Positions 44,164 to 53,634 are shown, counted from the first letter of the stretch. The stretch: DNA of 64,000 nucleotides from Echinicola strongylocentroti (GCF_003260975.1 NZ_CP030041.1:1463001-1527000), one strand, 5' to 3'. Program-made: numbers and translations. The notes: generated by a model from the letters alone, not told the origin.

Positions 44164-45294
44164 ATTTCCCCGGATGAAGGCACCCAATGTCCCATTTTTC
44201 GTAATTGGCCTTTTACAGGATCAACCCAGGTTTCTAGGCAGTTTTGGTAAGCACCTTTCTGTTTATTCTAGAATCAATACCATTTATGTTACTGTCTACA
44301 TGGTTTCACCGATTCTTTTTGATTTACAGTGGCCAGCTATTTTTCGTGTTAAATCCCTAGGTTGTTCCCCATCCCTTTACCTTTGTTGCTTTTTTCCTAC
44401 AGGTTAAAAAAACAACAAAAACCTGCCTACCATTAACGTCCCTACCTCTATGCCACGGTGCAAAAGTGTACATCCGTTGGGATTATCTCGGTAGCTATCG
44501 GGAAAACCCTTCCTTCATAAAAGCAAATTCCTCTTGTCTAGCCCAGGGCAAATGAATTTAAAAAATATTCCTATTTGCATTTATATCTGCCGTTCCTATG
44601 GAACTTACCCTTATTTATGTAACCTTTTTTGGTGCAGGTTGTTACCTGCACCTTCTATATGCCCCTCCGCCAAAGACGGAATAGACAAGATGCTCAGTTG
44701 CTAACGCACAAAATTCTTTAACCTCATCCAAGCCAACCGCCATACATGAGCAAACAGGTGCGACGGCTTGTTCGATTAAAATCAACTAATCATTCTTTCA
44801 GCCTATTCCGCCATTCGGCAAGATAGGCTACTGCAATTCCCAATGCACAAATCGGGGCAAAGTGCCGGCAGCACGATGAATTCTGTAACTTGCGGATGAA
44901 TCCGCAGGAGGTTAAGCTCTCCCCAGCCTTCAGAAGGAGTGACAGCGGCACGGACTGATAGAAGTGCCTTCAGGAAAATTATTTCCTTTCAAAACACTAA
45001 ACGCGTTTGCCCTGTTTCCTAGCCCCTTTTTAATTCCTTAACGCCCCATACCTGCAAGACGGATCAAATTAACAAGGCTTCTATCCCTAAGGGAATTTCT
45101 TCGGGACAATTAACCTCTGTATTACTAATAGTCCCCCTTAACTAAGCAGAATTGAATCAGAGCCAAAGTGTTTTTTTCGTCGGTACAGCTTAAGAATTTT
45201 TGAAGAGTTAAACTATTATTAATCTTAATTTTCCATTGTTCAACATCTTGATTGGTAGTTTTACGGTCAATGATGAATTTTAATTTCCTACGGT
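44164..45294. other. Long intergenic region, no convincing gene
   Basis: About 1.1 kb. A 77-codon frame at 44174-44407 shows no recognisable features. A perfect hairpin GGTGCAGGT-TGTT-ACCTGCACC lies at 44631-44652. A degenerate MITE-like end (AGATAGGCTACTGC) at 44821-44857 runs into repeat C copy 2. The last 250 bp should hold the promoter of the ECF sigma gene, but I found no clear consensus. Confidence 0.6.
44851..44962 (+). repeat. Interspersed repeat family C, copy 2
   Basis: 112 bp matching 4635-4743 in the same orientation, including the hairpin TTGCGGATGAATCCGCAG and AGAAGGAGTGACAGCGGCAC. Both copies are intergenic. Confidence 0.7.
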
Positions 45295-45870
45295 ATGTCA
45301 ATTGAGGATGCTGATTTACAGACCGAATTGCGGTTAGGTGATAGCAAAGCTTTCAATAAGATCTACAGTCTTTATTGGCAAAAACTCTATTCCCATGCGT
45401 ATAAAAGGGTAGGATCACCTGAGCTGACAGAGGATATGGTGCAGGAAGTTTTTTTTCAGTTTTGGTTAAAAAGGAAGAGTTTGACGATTACTAAATCCAT
45501 CGAGTCTTATCTAATAGGCATGCTAAAAAACAATATTTTGATGTATTTTAGAGAGATTTATACAACAAACCAAAATCATAAAGAGATTTTTTTTCACAGC
45601 CCCGATCAAGACACCGAAACAGAGCGTAGAATAGAGTACAGTGATTTGCTTAATCATGTAGATGAATTGATAGAACGACTTCCAGAACAGTCCAAACATG
45701 TATTTAAGCTAAGCCGCAAAGAATTTTTAAGTAACAAGGAGATTGCTGATAGATTGGAAATTTCCATTAAGACTGTTGAATACCACATCCATTATTCCTT
45801 GACTTATTTACGGAACAATTGTCCAGATTATATCTTGGCCATACCTTTTTCGACCTTTATCTTTTATTGA
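45295..45870 (+). CDS. ECF-family RNA polymerase sigma factor (SusC/SusD-associated)
   Basis: 191 residues. Region 2 is recognisable from FNKIYSLYWQKLYSHAYKRVGSPELTEDMVQEVFFQFW. Region 4 is LIERLPEQSKHVFKLSRKEFLSNKEIADRLEISIKTVEYHI, a helix-turn-helix that should read the -35 element. A short hydrophobic C-terminal tail (YILAIPFSTFIFY) is present, as in some Bacteroidota ECF factors. It precedes a FecR anti-sigma gene by 153 bp and a SusC gene with STN domain. This is the standard cell-surface signalling set: substrate binding at SusC releases the sigma factor to transcribe the operon. No promoter was identified. Confidence 0.92.
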   Translation: MSIEDADLQTELRLGDSKAFNKIYSLYWQKLYSHAYKRVGSPELTEDMVQEVFFQFWLKRKSLTITKSIESYLIGMLKNNILMYFREIYTTNQNHKEIFFHSPDQDTETERRIEYSDLLNHVDELIERLPEQSKHVFKLSRKEFLSNKEIADRLEISIKTVEYHIHYSLTYLRNNCPDYILAIPFSTFIFY

Positions 45871-46023
45871 GCCGTACTGTTCAGTGGTTGTTCCCTTTAC
45901 TTTTTATCCTGCCTTGTATTATGTTACCGTTAATTCTTGAACCAAACAATTAATGTATAGATGATTTATCTCTCCTAGGGTTATAGGGTCTATATGCAAC
46001 TATATTAATGACCGAACAATATT

Positions 46024-46959
46024 ATGGAAGCGAGACGATTGAAATATCTTCTGGACAATATCAAAAAACTGGATTTTGATGAACAAGAAGAGCTAAATAA
46101 TTGGTACCAATCATTCGACAAAAAACCGGATGATACTCATTTAATGGCATTGAGAAAAAACCCAATACCAACACAGGATAGGATATATAAAAAAATCCTA
46201 ACGGAGATCAAGGGCAGGGCAAAAGCCAGAAAAATGTGGTCCTACGGGATAGCGGCTTCCGTTGCATGTATTCTTTCTATCGGAGTATTCTTACTTATAA
46301 ACAAACAATATAACAAACCTCAAATAAACGAGGTGGCCGCTGGTATGGGCGAACAAAAGTATCTCAAACTGGAAGATGGCACAGAGATATGGTTAAATGC
46401 CCAAAGTAAAATAATGTTTCCAATAGCTTTTTCGGATACTGAACGAGAAGTATCACTATCAGGAGAAGCTTACTTCAAGGTAGAAAAAGATAGCACCAAG
46501 CCTTTTAGAGTGGTCACTGATAACCTCACTACAAGTGTTCTAGGGACAGAATTCAATGTAAATGCCTATAAAAACCAAGACTTTGTGTCAGTTGCTTTGG
46601 TAGAAGGTTCTGTACGGTTGAGGGCTGGAGATATGGTCTCTCTCCTGGGACCGGGACAGAAAGGGTCCTTAAAAAAGGAAACGTCATCATTTAATATTGA
46701 GCAGTTTGACGTCACTGATGAAATGGGTTGGATGAGAGGGGAATTAATATTCAATGGAGTATCGCTTGGGGAAATCGCAAAGAGGTTAAAGAGGTCATTC
46801 GGTATAGAGATCGAGTTTGCTAAAAAAGGATATGCCACATACGAGTTTACTGGAAAATTCAAGGATGAAGAGTTATCAATTATTTTGACTGCTATAGCCA
46901 GGGCCCATGAACTGAAATTTCGGACTGTAGGAGACCAAAAAATTGAATTTTATAAATGA
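46024..46959 (+). CDS. FecR-family anti-sigma factor
   Basis: 311 residues. The N-terminal cytoplasmic part (about 1-72) should hold the sigma factor. One membrane helix lies at about 73-92 (YGIAASVACILSIGVFLLI). The FecR domain follows (LEDGTEIWLNAQSKIMFPIAF, EVSLSGEAYFKVEKDSTKPFRVVTDNLTTSVLGTEFNV, split by a short loop) and then a DUF4974-like C-terminal domain (ELIFNGVSLGEIAKRLKRSFGIEIEF). The C-terminal domain should touch the STN domain of the SusC protein encoded 36 bp downstream. Order and spacing fit a sigma/anti-sigma/SusC signalling operon. Confidence 0.93.
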   Translation: MEARRLKYLLDNIKKLDFDEQEELNNWYQSFDKKPDDTHLMALRKNPIPTQDRIYKKILTEIKGRAKARKMWSYGIAASVACILSIGVFLLINKQYNKPQINEVAAGMGEQKYLKLEDGTEIWLNAQSKIMFPIAFSDTEREVSLSGEAYFKVEKDSTKPFRVVTDNLTTSVLGTEFNVNAYKNQDFVSVALVEGSVRLRAGDMVSLLGPGQKGSLKKETSSFNIEQFDVTDEMGWMRGELIFNGVSLGEIAKRLKRSFGIEIEFAKKGYATYEFTGKFKDEELSIILTAIARAHELKFRTVGDQKIEFYK

Positions 46960-46995
46960 TGTTAAAATTAAATTATTTGTTAATCCAAAGATCAA

Positions 46996-49900
46996 ATGTT
47001 AGAAAAACACCTATTGCCCATCATAGGAGCTAGATTTATATTCCTTAGATTATGGCTTTTCGTTTTTGTGTTTTGTGCTTTTGCACTCCGGGCCTGGACG
47101 AAACCTAGTAGTTCAGGAGAGTCTCTAAAAAATATATCCATTTCGCTCCAGGACAGCCAATACAGCATCCAAAGTTTTTTCCGAGAGGTAGAAGCGAAGA
47201 CGCCGTTTAAGTTCGCCTATGCCAATAAAAAATTAGATTTGGATGAGACCTTTTCAATCCAGCCAGGTAAGCATGACTTGAAATCCGTTCTTGAAATGCT
47301 TTCCTATAAGAAGAAGTTGCAATTTGAACGAATCGACAAAAACATCATCGTCAGAAAGCAAAAGGAAAGACTGTTTAAACAGGATGTTCCTGTCCAGATA
47401 CTTAAAAAGGTCAGTGGTTTGGTTTTGGACGAAACGGGAACCCCTTTACCTGGAGCGACTATTCTGGCCAAAGGGTCCAATAAAGGTACTGTCACAGATA
47501 TGGATGGGGAGTTTTTCTTAGAGGTCTCCGAGAATATCCAATCCATTTTGGTTTCTTTTATAGGTTACGAAACCAAGGAGGTAAGCATTATTGGACAAAC
47601 CGTGCTAGAGATCAGGTTAAGCCCCTCTGAAAGCTCGTTGAATGAAGTCATCGTCACGGCACTGGGAATTCGCAGAAATGAACATGAGGTGGGGTATGCA
47701 GAGCAAACAGTCGATTCCGAGCTTCTATCTACAGCTATGGCGCCCAATTGGTCAAATGGCCTTCAGGGAAAGGTAGCGGGGCTGAATATTATCTCTGGCG
47801 GGACTGGGCCAATCAATTCCCAAAGTATACAGTTAAGGGGAGTTACCTCCTTGGCTCCAGGAGGAAATAATGCGCTTATCGTAGTTGATGGCGTGCCGAT
47901 GAATCAACATGCTACTTCTTTTGGGGACGGTGTAGATGCCGGATACGGAACAGAGGCTCCCGTAGATTACGGCAATTCCATCTCCGAACTCAATCAAGAC
48001 GATATCGAAAGTGTCACTGTTTTGAAAGGTCCCGCAGCGGCTGCCCTATATGGGTCCAGAGCTGGTAATGGAGCATTGATCATTACTACCAAATCAGGTA
48101 AAAAAGGGCAGCGGTTGGGAGTTTCGGTAAGCTCCACTGCGATTTTTGACATGCCTACCAACTGGCCCAATTACCAATACCAATATGGAGCAGGTAATTA
48201 CGCCGTTAGAAATGAAGAGGGAGAACAGTTCTATTCCTATGGAAATTCAGCAGATGGCGTTTCTACAAATGTCCCCCAGGCTTGGGGGGCTAAATTTGAA
48301 GGACAAAACTATTACCAATATGACCCTTTGACCCAGGGACAGGGAGCTGAACGAACCCCTTGGAGGCCTTACGAAAACAACATGAAGGACTTTTATAATA
48401 CTGGCACCACTTTTATCAATTCAGTAGCATTGGAAGGCGGGAATGAAAAAGGAGCAATGAGGTTAAATTTGACCCATGCTGACAATAACTATATAGTGCC
48501 CAACACCGGTTATGATAAAAACAGTATTTCACTCAATACAAATTACCAAGTTTCCGAACGTATCAAGGTGTCCACTGTAATGAATTTCAATCAAAGAAAG
48601 TCTGATAATCTCCCAGGGTTTGGCCTGAGCAATGGCTCTTTGGGGTACTTCATGATGTTTTTGATGCCCAATGTGGATATCAATTGGTACAAGCCTATTT
48701 GGGAAAATGGTCAGGAAAACCTTCAGCAACTTAACCCATTTTCCCAATGGTCCAGTAATCCTTATTTCCTTTCTTATGTGGACCTCAACAAATTGAAAAG
48801 TAATCAAATCGTGGGAAATGTCAGTGCCGACATCAAACTGACAGACCACTTAAGTCTTATGGGAAGGCTCTCTCTCAACTCACTTTCCCAACTGAGGGAA
48901 AGTGAAAGGGGGTACTCTAGTAAAAAGCATCCCAGGGGATACTATGGAAGACAGGATATATCCAATCAGGAGATCAATGCAGATTTCTTATTGACGTATA
49001 AAAATTCCATTTCGGAAAATATTGATTATGAAATGAGGGCCGGCGGTAACATGATGTCTATGGTCAATAGAAACGTGATGTCTTCTGTGGACGCCTTGAT
49101 CACTCCTAGCTTATACAACCTGTCCAATGGTGTGAACCTTCCATTAGTGGAAACCAGAGACGCCATGAAGGACATCAACAGTCTGTATGGAATGGCAACC
49201 ATTTCATGGAGAGAGAATATAATAGTTGATGTCACTGGGAGAAATGATTGGTCCAGTACGCTTCCAGCAGAAAACAACTCCTATTTCTATCCATCGGTCA
49301 GTTCCAGTTTTTTGGTTTCTAATATGATACAACTGCCTGAAGAGATCAGCTTTCTAAAATACCGAATTTCTTATGCCCAGGTCGGGTCGGACGCTAATCC
49401 GTACCAAACTTCCAAGTATTATTCCCAGAGTAGTTTCCCAAGTTCTGCGATCGTTCCCGGGGCGCTGTTCAATACAAATTTGAAACCAGAAATCACTTCG
49501 GGCTTCGAGACTGGCTTCGTTTATAAGATGTTTGAAAATAGGGTGGGAATTGATTTTACCTACTATGCATCCCAAACAAAAAACCAAATACTGACCCTTC
49601 CATCAGACATTGCAGCAGGTTATAGCAGTCGGGTAATCAATGCGGGGGAGGTTAGAAACCGTGGGGTAGAGGTGATCCTCAAAGGTACGCCTATTTTTAA
49701 CAAGCATTTTAAATGGGACCTTACAGGTAACTGGTCAATGAACCGGAACAAAATCCTTACTCTAACGGATAATCTGGAGCGTCAAACTCTCGCTAGGGTA
49801 TGGCAGGGATATATGATCGCTACTGTAGGCGGAACAACCTCCGATATCTATGGAACCAAATTCATAAGGGATCCAGATGGTAATATTGTATACAACAATG

Positions 49901-50478
49901 GGGTTCCTACAAGAACCAGTACCCAAGAATATATTGGTAACGCAGCTCCAGATTGGAGGTATGGATTAACCAACACCTTCACCTATAAAGGCTTTAGGGC
50001 TAGCCTGACAATGGATGGCCAAATGGGTGGATTGATTTATTCTGGAACTTACAATCGTGCATCTTGGGCAGGCACTACGACCAACACTATTCCTGGTCGG
50101 GATGAAGGATTTATCGTAGGGGAAGGAGTTGTCCAAAATGAAGACGGTAGCTATTCTCCTAATACGGAACAGGCTGACCCGCAAGCTTATTATGTCCAAA
50201 GGCACCAAACTACTGAACCGGGAGTATTCGATGCAACATTTCTGAAAATCAGAGAGTTATCCTTCAATTATTCCTTTCCTAATAAATTAACACAATCGCT
50301 GGGAATATATAATTTATCGGTAGGGGTCTATGGAAGAAACTTAGCGGTATTTGATAAGTTCCCCATGTGGGATCCTGAGGCAGGAACCATGAATGCAAAT
50401 GGATTCGTGCCTGGCATGGAAGTGACACCTATGCCATTTACAGCCTCTTATGGAGGTAATATTAAACTTAAGTTCTAA
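46996..50478 (+). CDS. SusC/RagA-family TonB-dependent transporter with STN signalling domain (pair 2)
   Basis: 1160 residues. The signal peptide lies around LWLFVFVFCAFALRAW. A secretin/TonB N-terminal (STN) domain covers about 47-122 (ISLQDSQYSIQSFFREVEAKTPFKFAY). A CarboxypepD_reg-like domain starts near 138 (VSGLVLDETGTPLPGATILA). The SusC motif NEVIVTALGIRRNEHEVGYA and the plug follow, with NALIVVDGVPMN and GPAAAALYGSRAGNGALIITT, and then the barrel. The STN domain is the part that transmits substrate binding to FecR, matching the sigma/anti-sigma genes upstream. The SusD gene starts 19 bp after the stop. The nutrient is unknown. Confidence 0.95.
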   Translation: MLEKHLLPIIGARFIFLRLWLFVFVFCAFALRAWTKPSSSGESLKNISISLQDSQYSIQSFFREVEAKTPFKFAYANKKLDLDETFSIQPGKHDLKSVLEMLSYKKKLQFERIDKNIIVRKQKERLFKQDVPVQILKKVSGLVLDETGTPLPGATILAKGSNKGTVTDMDGEFFLEVSENIQSILVSFIGYETKEVSIIGQTVLEIRLSPSESSLNEVIVTALGIRRNEHEVGYAEQTVDSELLSTAMAPNWSNGLQGKVAGLNIISGGTGPINSQSIQLRGVTSLAPGGNNALIVVDGVPMNQHATSFGDGVDAGYGTEAPVDYGNSISELNQDDIESVTVLKGPAAAALYGSRAGNGALIITTKSGKKGQRLGVSVSSTAIFDMPTNWPNYQYQYGAGNYAVRNEEGEQFYSYGNSADGVSTNVPQAWGAKFEGQNYYQYDPLTQGQGAERTPWRPYENNMKDFYNTGTTFINSVALEGGNEKGAMRLNLTHADNNYIVPNTGYDKNSISLNTNYQVSERIKVSTVMNFNQRKSDNLPGFGLSNGSLGYFMMFLMPNVDINWYKPIWENGQENLQQLNPFSQWSSNPYFLSYVDLNKLKSNQIVGNVSADIKLTDHLSLMGRLSLNSLSQLRESERGYSSKKHPRGYYGRQDISNQEINADFLLTYKNSISENIDYEMRAGGNMMSMVNRNVMSSVDALITPSLYNLSNGVNLPLVETRDAMKDINSLYGMATISWRENIIVDVTGRNDWSSTLPAENNSYFYPSVSSSFLVSNMIQLPEEISFLKYRISYAQVGSDANPYQTSKYYSQSSFPSSAIVPGALFNTNLKPEITSGFETGFVYKMFENRVGIDFTYYASQTKNQILTLPSDIAAGYSSRVINAGEVRNRGVEVILKGTPIFNKHFKWDLTGNWSMNRNKILTLTDNLERQTLARVWQGYMIATVGGTTSDIYGTKFIRDPDGNIVYNNGVPTRTSTQEYIGNAAPDWRYGLTNTFTYKGFRASLTMDGQMGGLIYSGTYNRASWAGTTTNTIPGRDEGFIVGEGVVQNEDGSYSPNTEQADPQAYYVQRHQTTEPGVFDATFLKIRELSFNYSFPNKLTQSLGIYNLSVGVYGRNLAVFDKFPMWDPEAGTMNANGFVPGMEVTPMPFTASYGGNIKLKF

Positions 50479-50497
50479 CCTATATTCTATTCCGAAA

Positions 50498-51919
50498 ATG
50501 AAAGTTAATATATACGGCGTTTTTGTAATGCTATTCTTTGGGGCTTGTACTTCTGGATTTGAGGACACAAATACAAATCCCAATTTGATCAGTGAGATAA
50601 GCCCAGGGGCACTTCTCAATGAAATAATATACAACCAGACCTCCAATAATCTACGAAATCACTATTTCGTCAATTGTGAATTGATGCAGGTTCAGTTGGC
50701 CTATCCCAAATATTATGGAGGGGTCCAGCGGTATGAAATTCTTGAATCCACGGGTACATCCCAATGGAACAGCTCATATAAGTGGCTTAAAAATATCCGT
50801 GAAATGATCCTGACTTCAGAGCAGGCAGGTGCGGTCAACTACAAGGCGATCGGACTTACATTAAATGCGTGGATATACTCTAATCTTACGGATAATTTTG
50901 GGAGTATCCCCTTTTCGGAAGCTTCACAATCTGATGAGGGAATTATCCAGCCCAAATATGATTCTCAAAAGGAGATCTATACGAAGATTTTGGCAGATTT
51001 GGAGGAAGCCAATCTTCTATATGACCATAGTATTTCTATGGTTTATGGAACGGATATACTTTTTGGCAATGACTCGAAACTTTGGCAAAAATTCACCAAC
51101 TCACTTCGGTTGAGGTTGCTACTGAGGATTTCCGATGTAGATCCATCAGCTTACCAAAAAATGGTAAACATCATCAGTGACCCTGAAAATGCTCCAATTA
51201 TGGAAAGCTTGGATGAAAGTGCTATTCTCCAGATCACCGGAGTTACCCCGAACTTGTCTCCTTGGTCCAGACCACTAGACTTTAGTAACCAGCATGCGGT
51301 AGGGAAGTTTTTTATAGACGTCCTCAATGAATTGGAAGACCCAAGAAGGTCGGTTTATGTAACGCCAGCCATGGATCTAGACAACAATCCAATAGGTTAT
51401 GAAGGGATCCCCAGTGGATATGATCAAGAACGTTTTGATTATTCTCCTTCTTATATGAACAATGCGCAAGTGGTTGCTCCCATGATAGCCCCCATAATGT
51501 CCTATAGTGAAGTATCCTTTATCAAGGCAGAATTGGCCCAAAAAGGATATCTCTCTTCTCCAGCTGAAGAATATTTTAAAGAGGGCGTTAATGCTGCATT
51601 GGAGTTATGGACCGGACAGCCTGCTGATGCTTCCTATTTCGAAAGAACGCTGGCCCAGTATAACGGGAGTCTCGAGCGTATCATGCTTCACAAATATTTG
51701 GCACTCTACTTTACGGATTTTCAGCAATGGTCTGAATACCGAAGAACAGGATTTCCGGTTTTACCTACTACTGAATCCATGCTTAATGATGGTATTATGC
51801 CTAGTAGACTAATGTACACTTCAGACCAAAAAACCTACAATCCTAAAAATTACGATCAGGCACTGGAAGTAATGGGAGGCGATGATATTAATTTTAAAGT
51901 ATGGTGGGATAAAGAATGA
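50498..51919 (+). CDS. SusD/RagB-family lipoprotein (pair 2)
   Basis: 473 residues from the ATG at 50498 (MKVNIYGVFVMLFFGAC). The frame begins at 50450 inside the SusC gene, but those residues do not form a signal peptide. The lipobox ends at Cys17 and is followed by TSGFEDTNTNPN, the sequence style of the SusD-like subgroup with a GFxDxNxNPN start. Later features are NAWIYSNLTDNFGSIPFSEA, LWQKFTNSLRLRLLLRISD, and a C-terminal tail ending in aromatic and charged residues. It forms the lid of the SusC barrel encoded upstream. A MITE-like repeat starts 15 bp after its stop codon. Confidence 0.9.
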   Translation: MKVNIYGVFVMLFFGACTSGFEDTNTNPNLISEISPGALLNEIIYNQTSNNLRNHYFVNCELMQVQLAYPKYYGGVQRYEILESTGTSQWNSSYKWLKNIREMILTSEQAGAVNYKAIGLTLNAWIYSNLTDNFGSIPFSEASQSDEGIIQPKYDSQKEIYTKILADLEEANLLYDHSISMVYGTDILFGNDSKLWQKFTNSLRLRLLLRISDVDPSAYQKMVNIISDPENAPIMESLDESAILQITGVTPNLSPWSRPLDFSNQHAVGKFFIDVLNELEDPRRSVYVTPAMDLDNNPIGYEGIPSGYDQERFDYSPSYMNNAQVVAPMIAPIMSYSEVSFIKAELAQKGYLSSPAEEYFKEGVNAALELWTGQPADASYFERTLAQYNGSLERIMLHKYLALYFTDFQQWSEYRRTGFPVLPTTESMLNDGIMPSRLMYTSDQKTYNPKNYDQALEVMGGDDINFKVWWDKE

Positions 51920-51933
51920 TACGAGCTGTAGTA

Positions 51934-52186
51934 TTTTAACCCGGTCTATGTTTTAGGAATCAACATAGCTTGCCCGACGGATGTAACAAAGAGCTGAAAG
52001 TACAAGAAAATCAGTTTGTTTGGAGGTGTGTGTGTGTACGCAGCTCCGCTACGGTATACCCTGTCGAATCGCTAGATAAGATAAATCACAAAACTAAAGC
52101 GTACCGGCTTATTTTGTTCGCTGCAATGGATCAATCGTAGTACCTGTGGTCATGGCGTAGATAGGCTAATGCATATACCGGGTTTA
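51934..52186 (-). repeat. MITE-like repeat family A, copy 8 (long form)
   Basis: 253 bp. Left end TTTTAACCCGGTCTATG; right end AGATAGGCTAATGCATATACCGGG followed by TTTAA. The interior carries GAAAATCAG..TTTGGAGGTGTG in reverse orientation and a (GT)5 run, with extra sequence relative to the 176-bp copies. Confidence 0.75.
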
Positions 52187-52203
52187 ATTCTTTCTTTATT
52201 TAA

Positions 52204-52306
52204 GATGGCTGTCCCATAACTGTGTTTTCATATGTAGGGTATTAGTTAAAATGATTATTATCCCTACTTAAATGTGTCTGAAAATCACCTTAGGGGGACA
52301 GCCATC
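52204..52306. mobile_element. 103-bp element with perfect 12-bp terminal inverted repeats (MITE-like candidate)
   Basis: GATGGCTGTCCC at 52204-52215 is the exact reverse complement of GGGACAGCCATC at 52295-52306. Inside is a second inverted pair (TAGGG..CCCTA). It has no coding capacity. The size and ends fit a miniature inverted-repeat element or a solo remnant of an insertion sequence, but only this copy is in the window. Confidence 0.5.
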
Positions 52307-52362
52307 CCATTATATTTTTTGGTTGCAACTTTATTTTCAATTCTAAAAAAACGATAATAAAA

Positions 52363-53238
52363 ATGAATAAGTTTAAACTGATCATAGTGGTAATGTTGGT
52401 GACATTGACCTCTTGCAGTGCACATACCGATGAATTACAAATGGCACATGACACCACAACGAGAAGCTTTCGGGTCGCCAGCTATAACATCCGGTACAAC
52501 CCACCCTCGGATGAGGAATCGGGTAACGGATGGGATGTACGGAAGGGGCCATTGTCAGAGCTTATCCTCCGACATCGATTTGATTTGGTAGCCACTCAAG
52601 AAGGTGATGAAGGACAGCTTGCCAACTTGATGGAGCTATTGCCCGGGTTTGATTATGTAGGGTTTCCATATGGCGGGAATGATATGCATTTGTGTGCCAC
52701 TCTTTATAAAAAAGATTTGTTTTCCGTAATCGATAAGGGCGTATTCTGGTTCAGTGAGACACCTGAAGTCCCTAGCATAGGTTGGGATGCCACTGACAGA
52801 AGGATATGTACCTGGACAAAGTTTAACGTTAAGGGGACTGAGAAAGAATTCTATGTGTTTAACGTCCATTTTTATTGGAGATTGGAAATCGCAAAGAAAG
52901 AATCTGGTCCCCTATTGGCGAAAAAAATAAAAGAAATCAGTAACGGTACCCCAGTAATTGTGATGGGTGACTTTAATTCTACTGAAAATACTTCACAGAT
53001 CAAAGCGATAAAAGAAACCGTTATGGATGCATTTGATGTAACACAAAGTCCGCGGGAAGGGGTGATAGGCACCAATTTAGGAGGAGGAGTCTTCCAGGGA
53101 AATGTAAAGAACCGAATAGACTATATTTTTGTATCCTCGGAATTTACGGTGGAAGATTATAAGGTTATTTCGGACACCTATGGGACTGGTAAATATCCTT
53201 CTGACCACTTACCTGTGACCTCGATGGTGTCATTTTAG
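52363..53238 (+). CDS. EEP-family (endonuclease/exonuclease/phosphatase) lipoprotein
   Basis: 291 residues. The lipoprotein signal IIVVMLVTLTSC carries the lipidated Cys at 18. The EEP domain shows RVASYNIRYNPP, LVATQEGDEGQL (metal-binding Glu), YVFNVHFYWRLEIAKKESGP (His), VIVMGDFNSTENT and YPSDHLPVTS (catalytic His). It is predicted to hydrolyse phosphate esters or diesters at the cell surface or in the periplasm. It lies 443 bp after SusD pair 2 on the same strand, with two repeats in between, and may process the substrate of that importer. Co-transcription is not certain because of the gap. Confidence 0.88.
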   Translation: MNKFKLIIVVMLVTLTSCSAHTDELQMAHDTTTRSFRVASYNIRYNPPSDEESGNGWDVRKGPLSELILRHRFDLVATQEGDEGQLANLMELLPGFDYVGFPYGGNDMHLCATLYKKDLFSVIDKGVFWFSETPEVPSIGWDATDRRICTWTKFNVKGTEKEFYVFNVHFYWRLEIAKKESGPLLAKKIKEISNGTPVIVMGDFNSTENTSQIKAIKETVMDAFDVTQSPREGVIGTNLGGGVFQGNVKNRIDYIFVSSEFTVEDYKVISDTYGTGKYPSDHLPVTSMVSF

Positions 53239-53372
53239 CTTCTGAAATAAAGTAAAAAAAAAATCATTTACTTTTTTCACCTGCAAGAAAAAGTAACAAA
53301 GGTGATGAGGTGAATGTCACGCTGGAAGTTGGCAAACAAAGTAAACGTCACCCACAGTAAATCATATAGAAC
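53239..53372. other. Intergenic stretch between EEP lipoprotein gene and terminator
   Basis: AT-rich with an A run after the stop codon and a weak inverted repeat (CTTTTTCACCTGC..GAAAAAG). No gene was seen; the terminator and tRNA follow. Confidence 0.4.
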
Positions 53373-53406
53373 AAAAAAAACCGCATTTCACAATGCGGTT
53401 TTTTTT
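53373..53406 (-). terminator. Bidirectional terminator after tRNA-Gln
   Basis: AACCGCATT (53379-53387) and AATGCGGTT (53392-53400) form a 9-bp stem with a 4-base loop. The stem is flanked by an A run on the left and a T run on the right, so it can act on both strands. It sits just past the 3' end of the tRNA and downstream of the EEP lipoprotein gene. Confidence 0.78.
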
Positions 53407-53413
53407 GCTTTTG

Positions 53414-53486
53414 TTGACCCACTAGGGCTCGAACCTAGACTCTTCTGAACCAAAATCAGACGTGTTGCCAGTTACACCATGGGTCA
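53414..53486 (-). tRNA. tRNA-Gln (anticodon TTG)
   Basis: On the minus strand a full cloverleaf folds. The acceptor is TGACCCA/TGGGTCA with discriminator A, and the D stem is GTGT/ACAC. The anticodon stem TCTGA/TCAGA closes the loop TTTTGGT, which contains TTG, and the T arm is CTAGG-TTCGAGC-CCTAG. CCA is not encoded. No integrase gene or duplicated tRNA end lies nearby. Confidence 0.95.
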
Positions 53487-53527
53487 GTTTTTATGTCTTT
53501 AAGACCTCGTTTGCCTTAAATGTGACA

Positions 53528-53558
53528 CAAAGGTATGCGCTTTTTTTTTTAATGCAAA
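53528..53558 (-). promoter_or_regulatory. Bacteroidota-type promoter of tRNA-Gln
   Basis: On the minus strand TTTG (53555-53558) is followed after 19 bp by TACCTTTG (53528-53535), an exact match to the -33 and TAnnTTTG -7 elements of Bacteroidota. It ends 41 bp before the first base of the tRNA. This is the clearest promoter in the window. Confidence 0.8.
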
Positions 53559-53595
53559 CCCTGATTTAAAGTTTTTTTGAGGGTTCATTATAAGT

Positions 53596-53634
53596 CCCTT
53601 GAAGTCAGTAAAAAAAATATACTGACTCCAAGGG
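53596..53634 (-). terminator. Strong 3' hairpin after purL
   Basis: CCCTTGAAGTCAGTA (53596-53610) pairs with TACTGACTCCAAGGG (53620-53634) over 15 bp with one non-Watson-Crick pair. It lies 14 bp past the purL stop. No T run follows, so it may protect the 3' end rather than terminate by itself. Confidence 0.55.

Noticed and set aside
44174..44407. 77-codon open frame downstream of the M1 peptidase.
   Set aside because: No family features and lies just past a strong terminator in a region full of repeat fragments.
45040..45130. ATACCTGC..GGATCAAATTAAC looked faintly like part of a thiamine riboswitch.
   Set aside because: The paired conserved blocks are missing and the downstream gene is an ECF sigma factor, not a thiamine gene.
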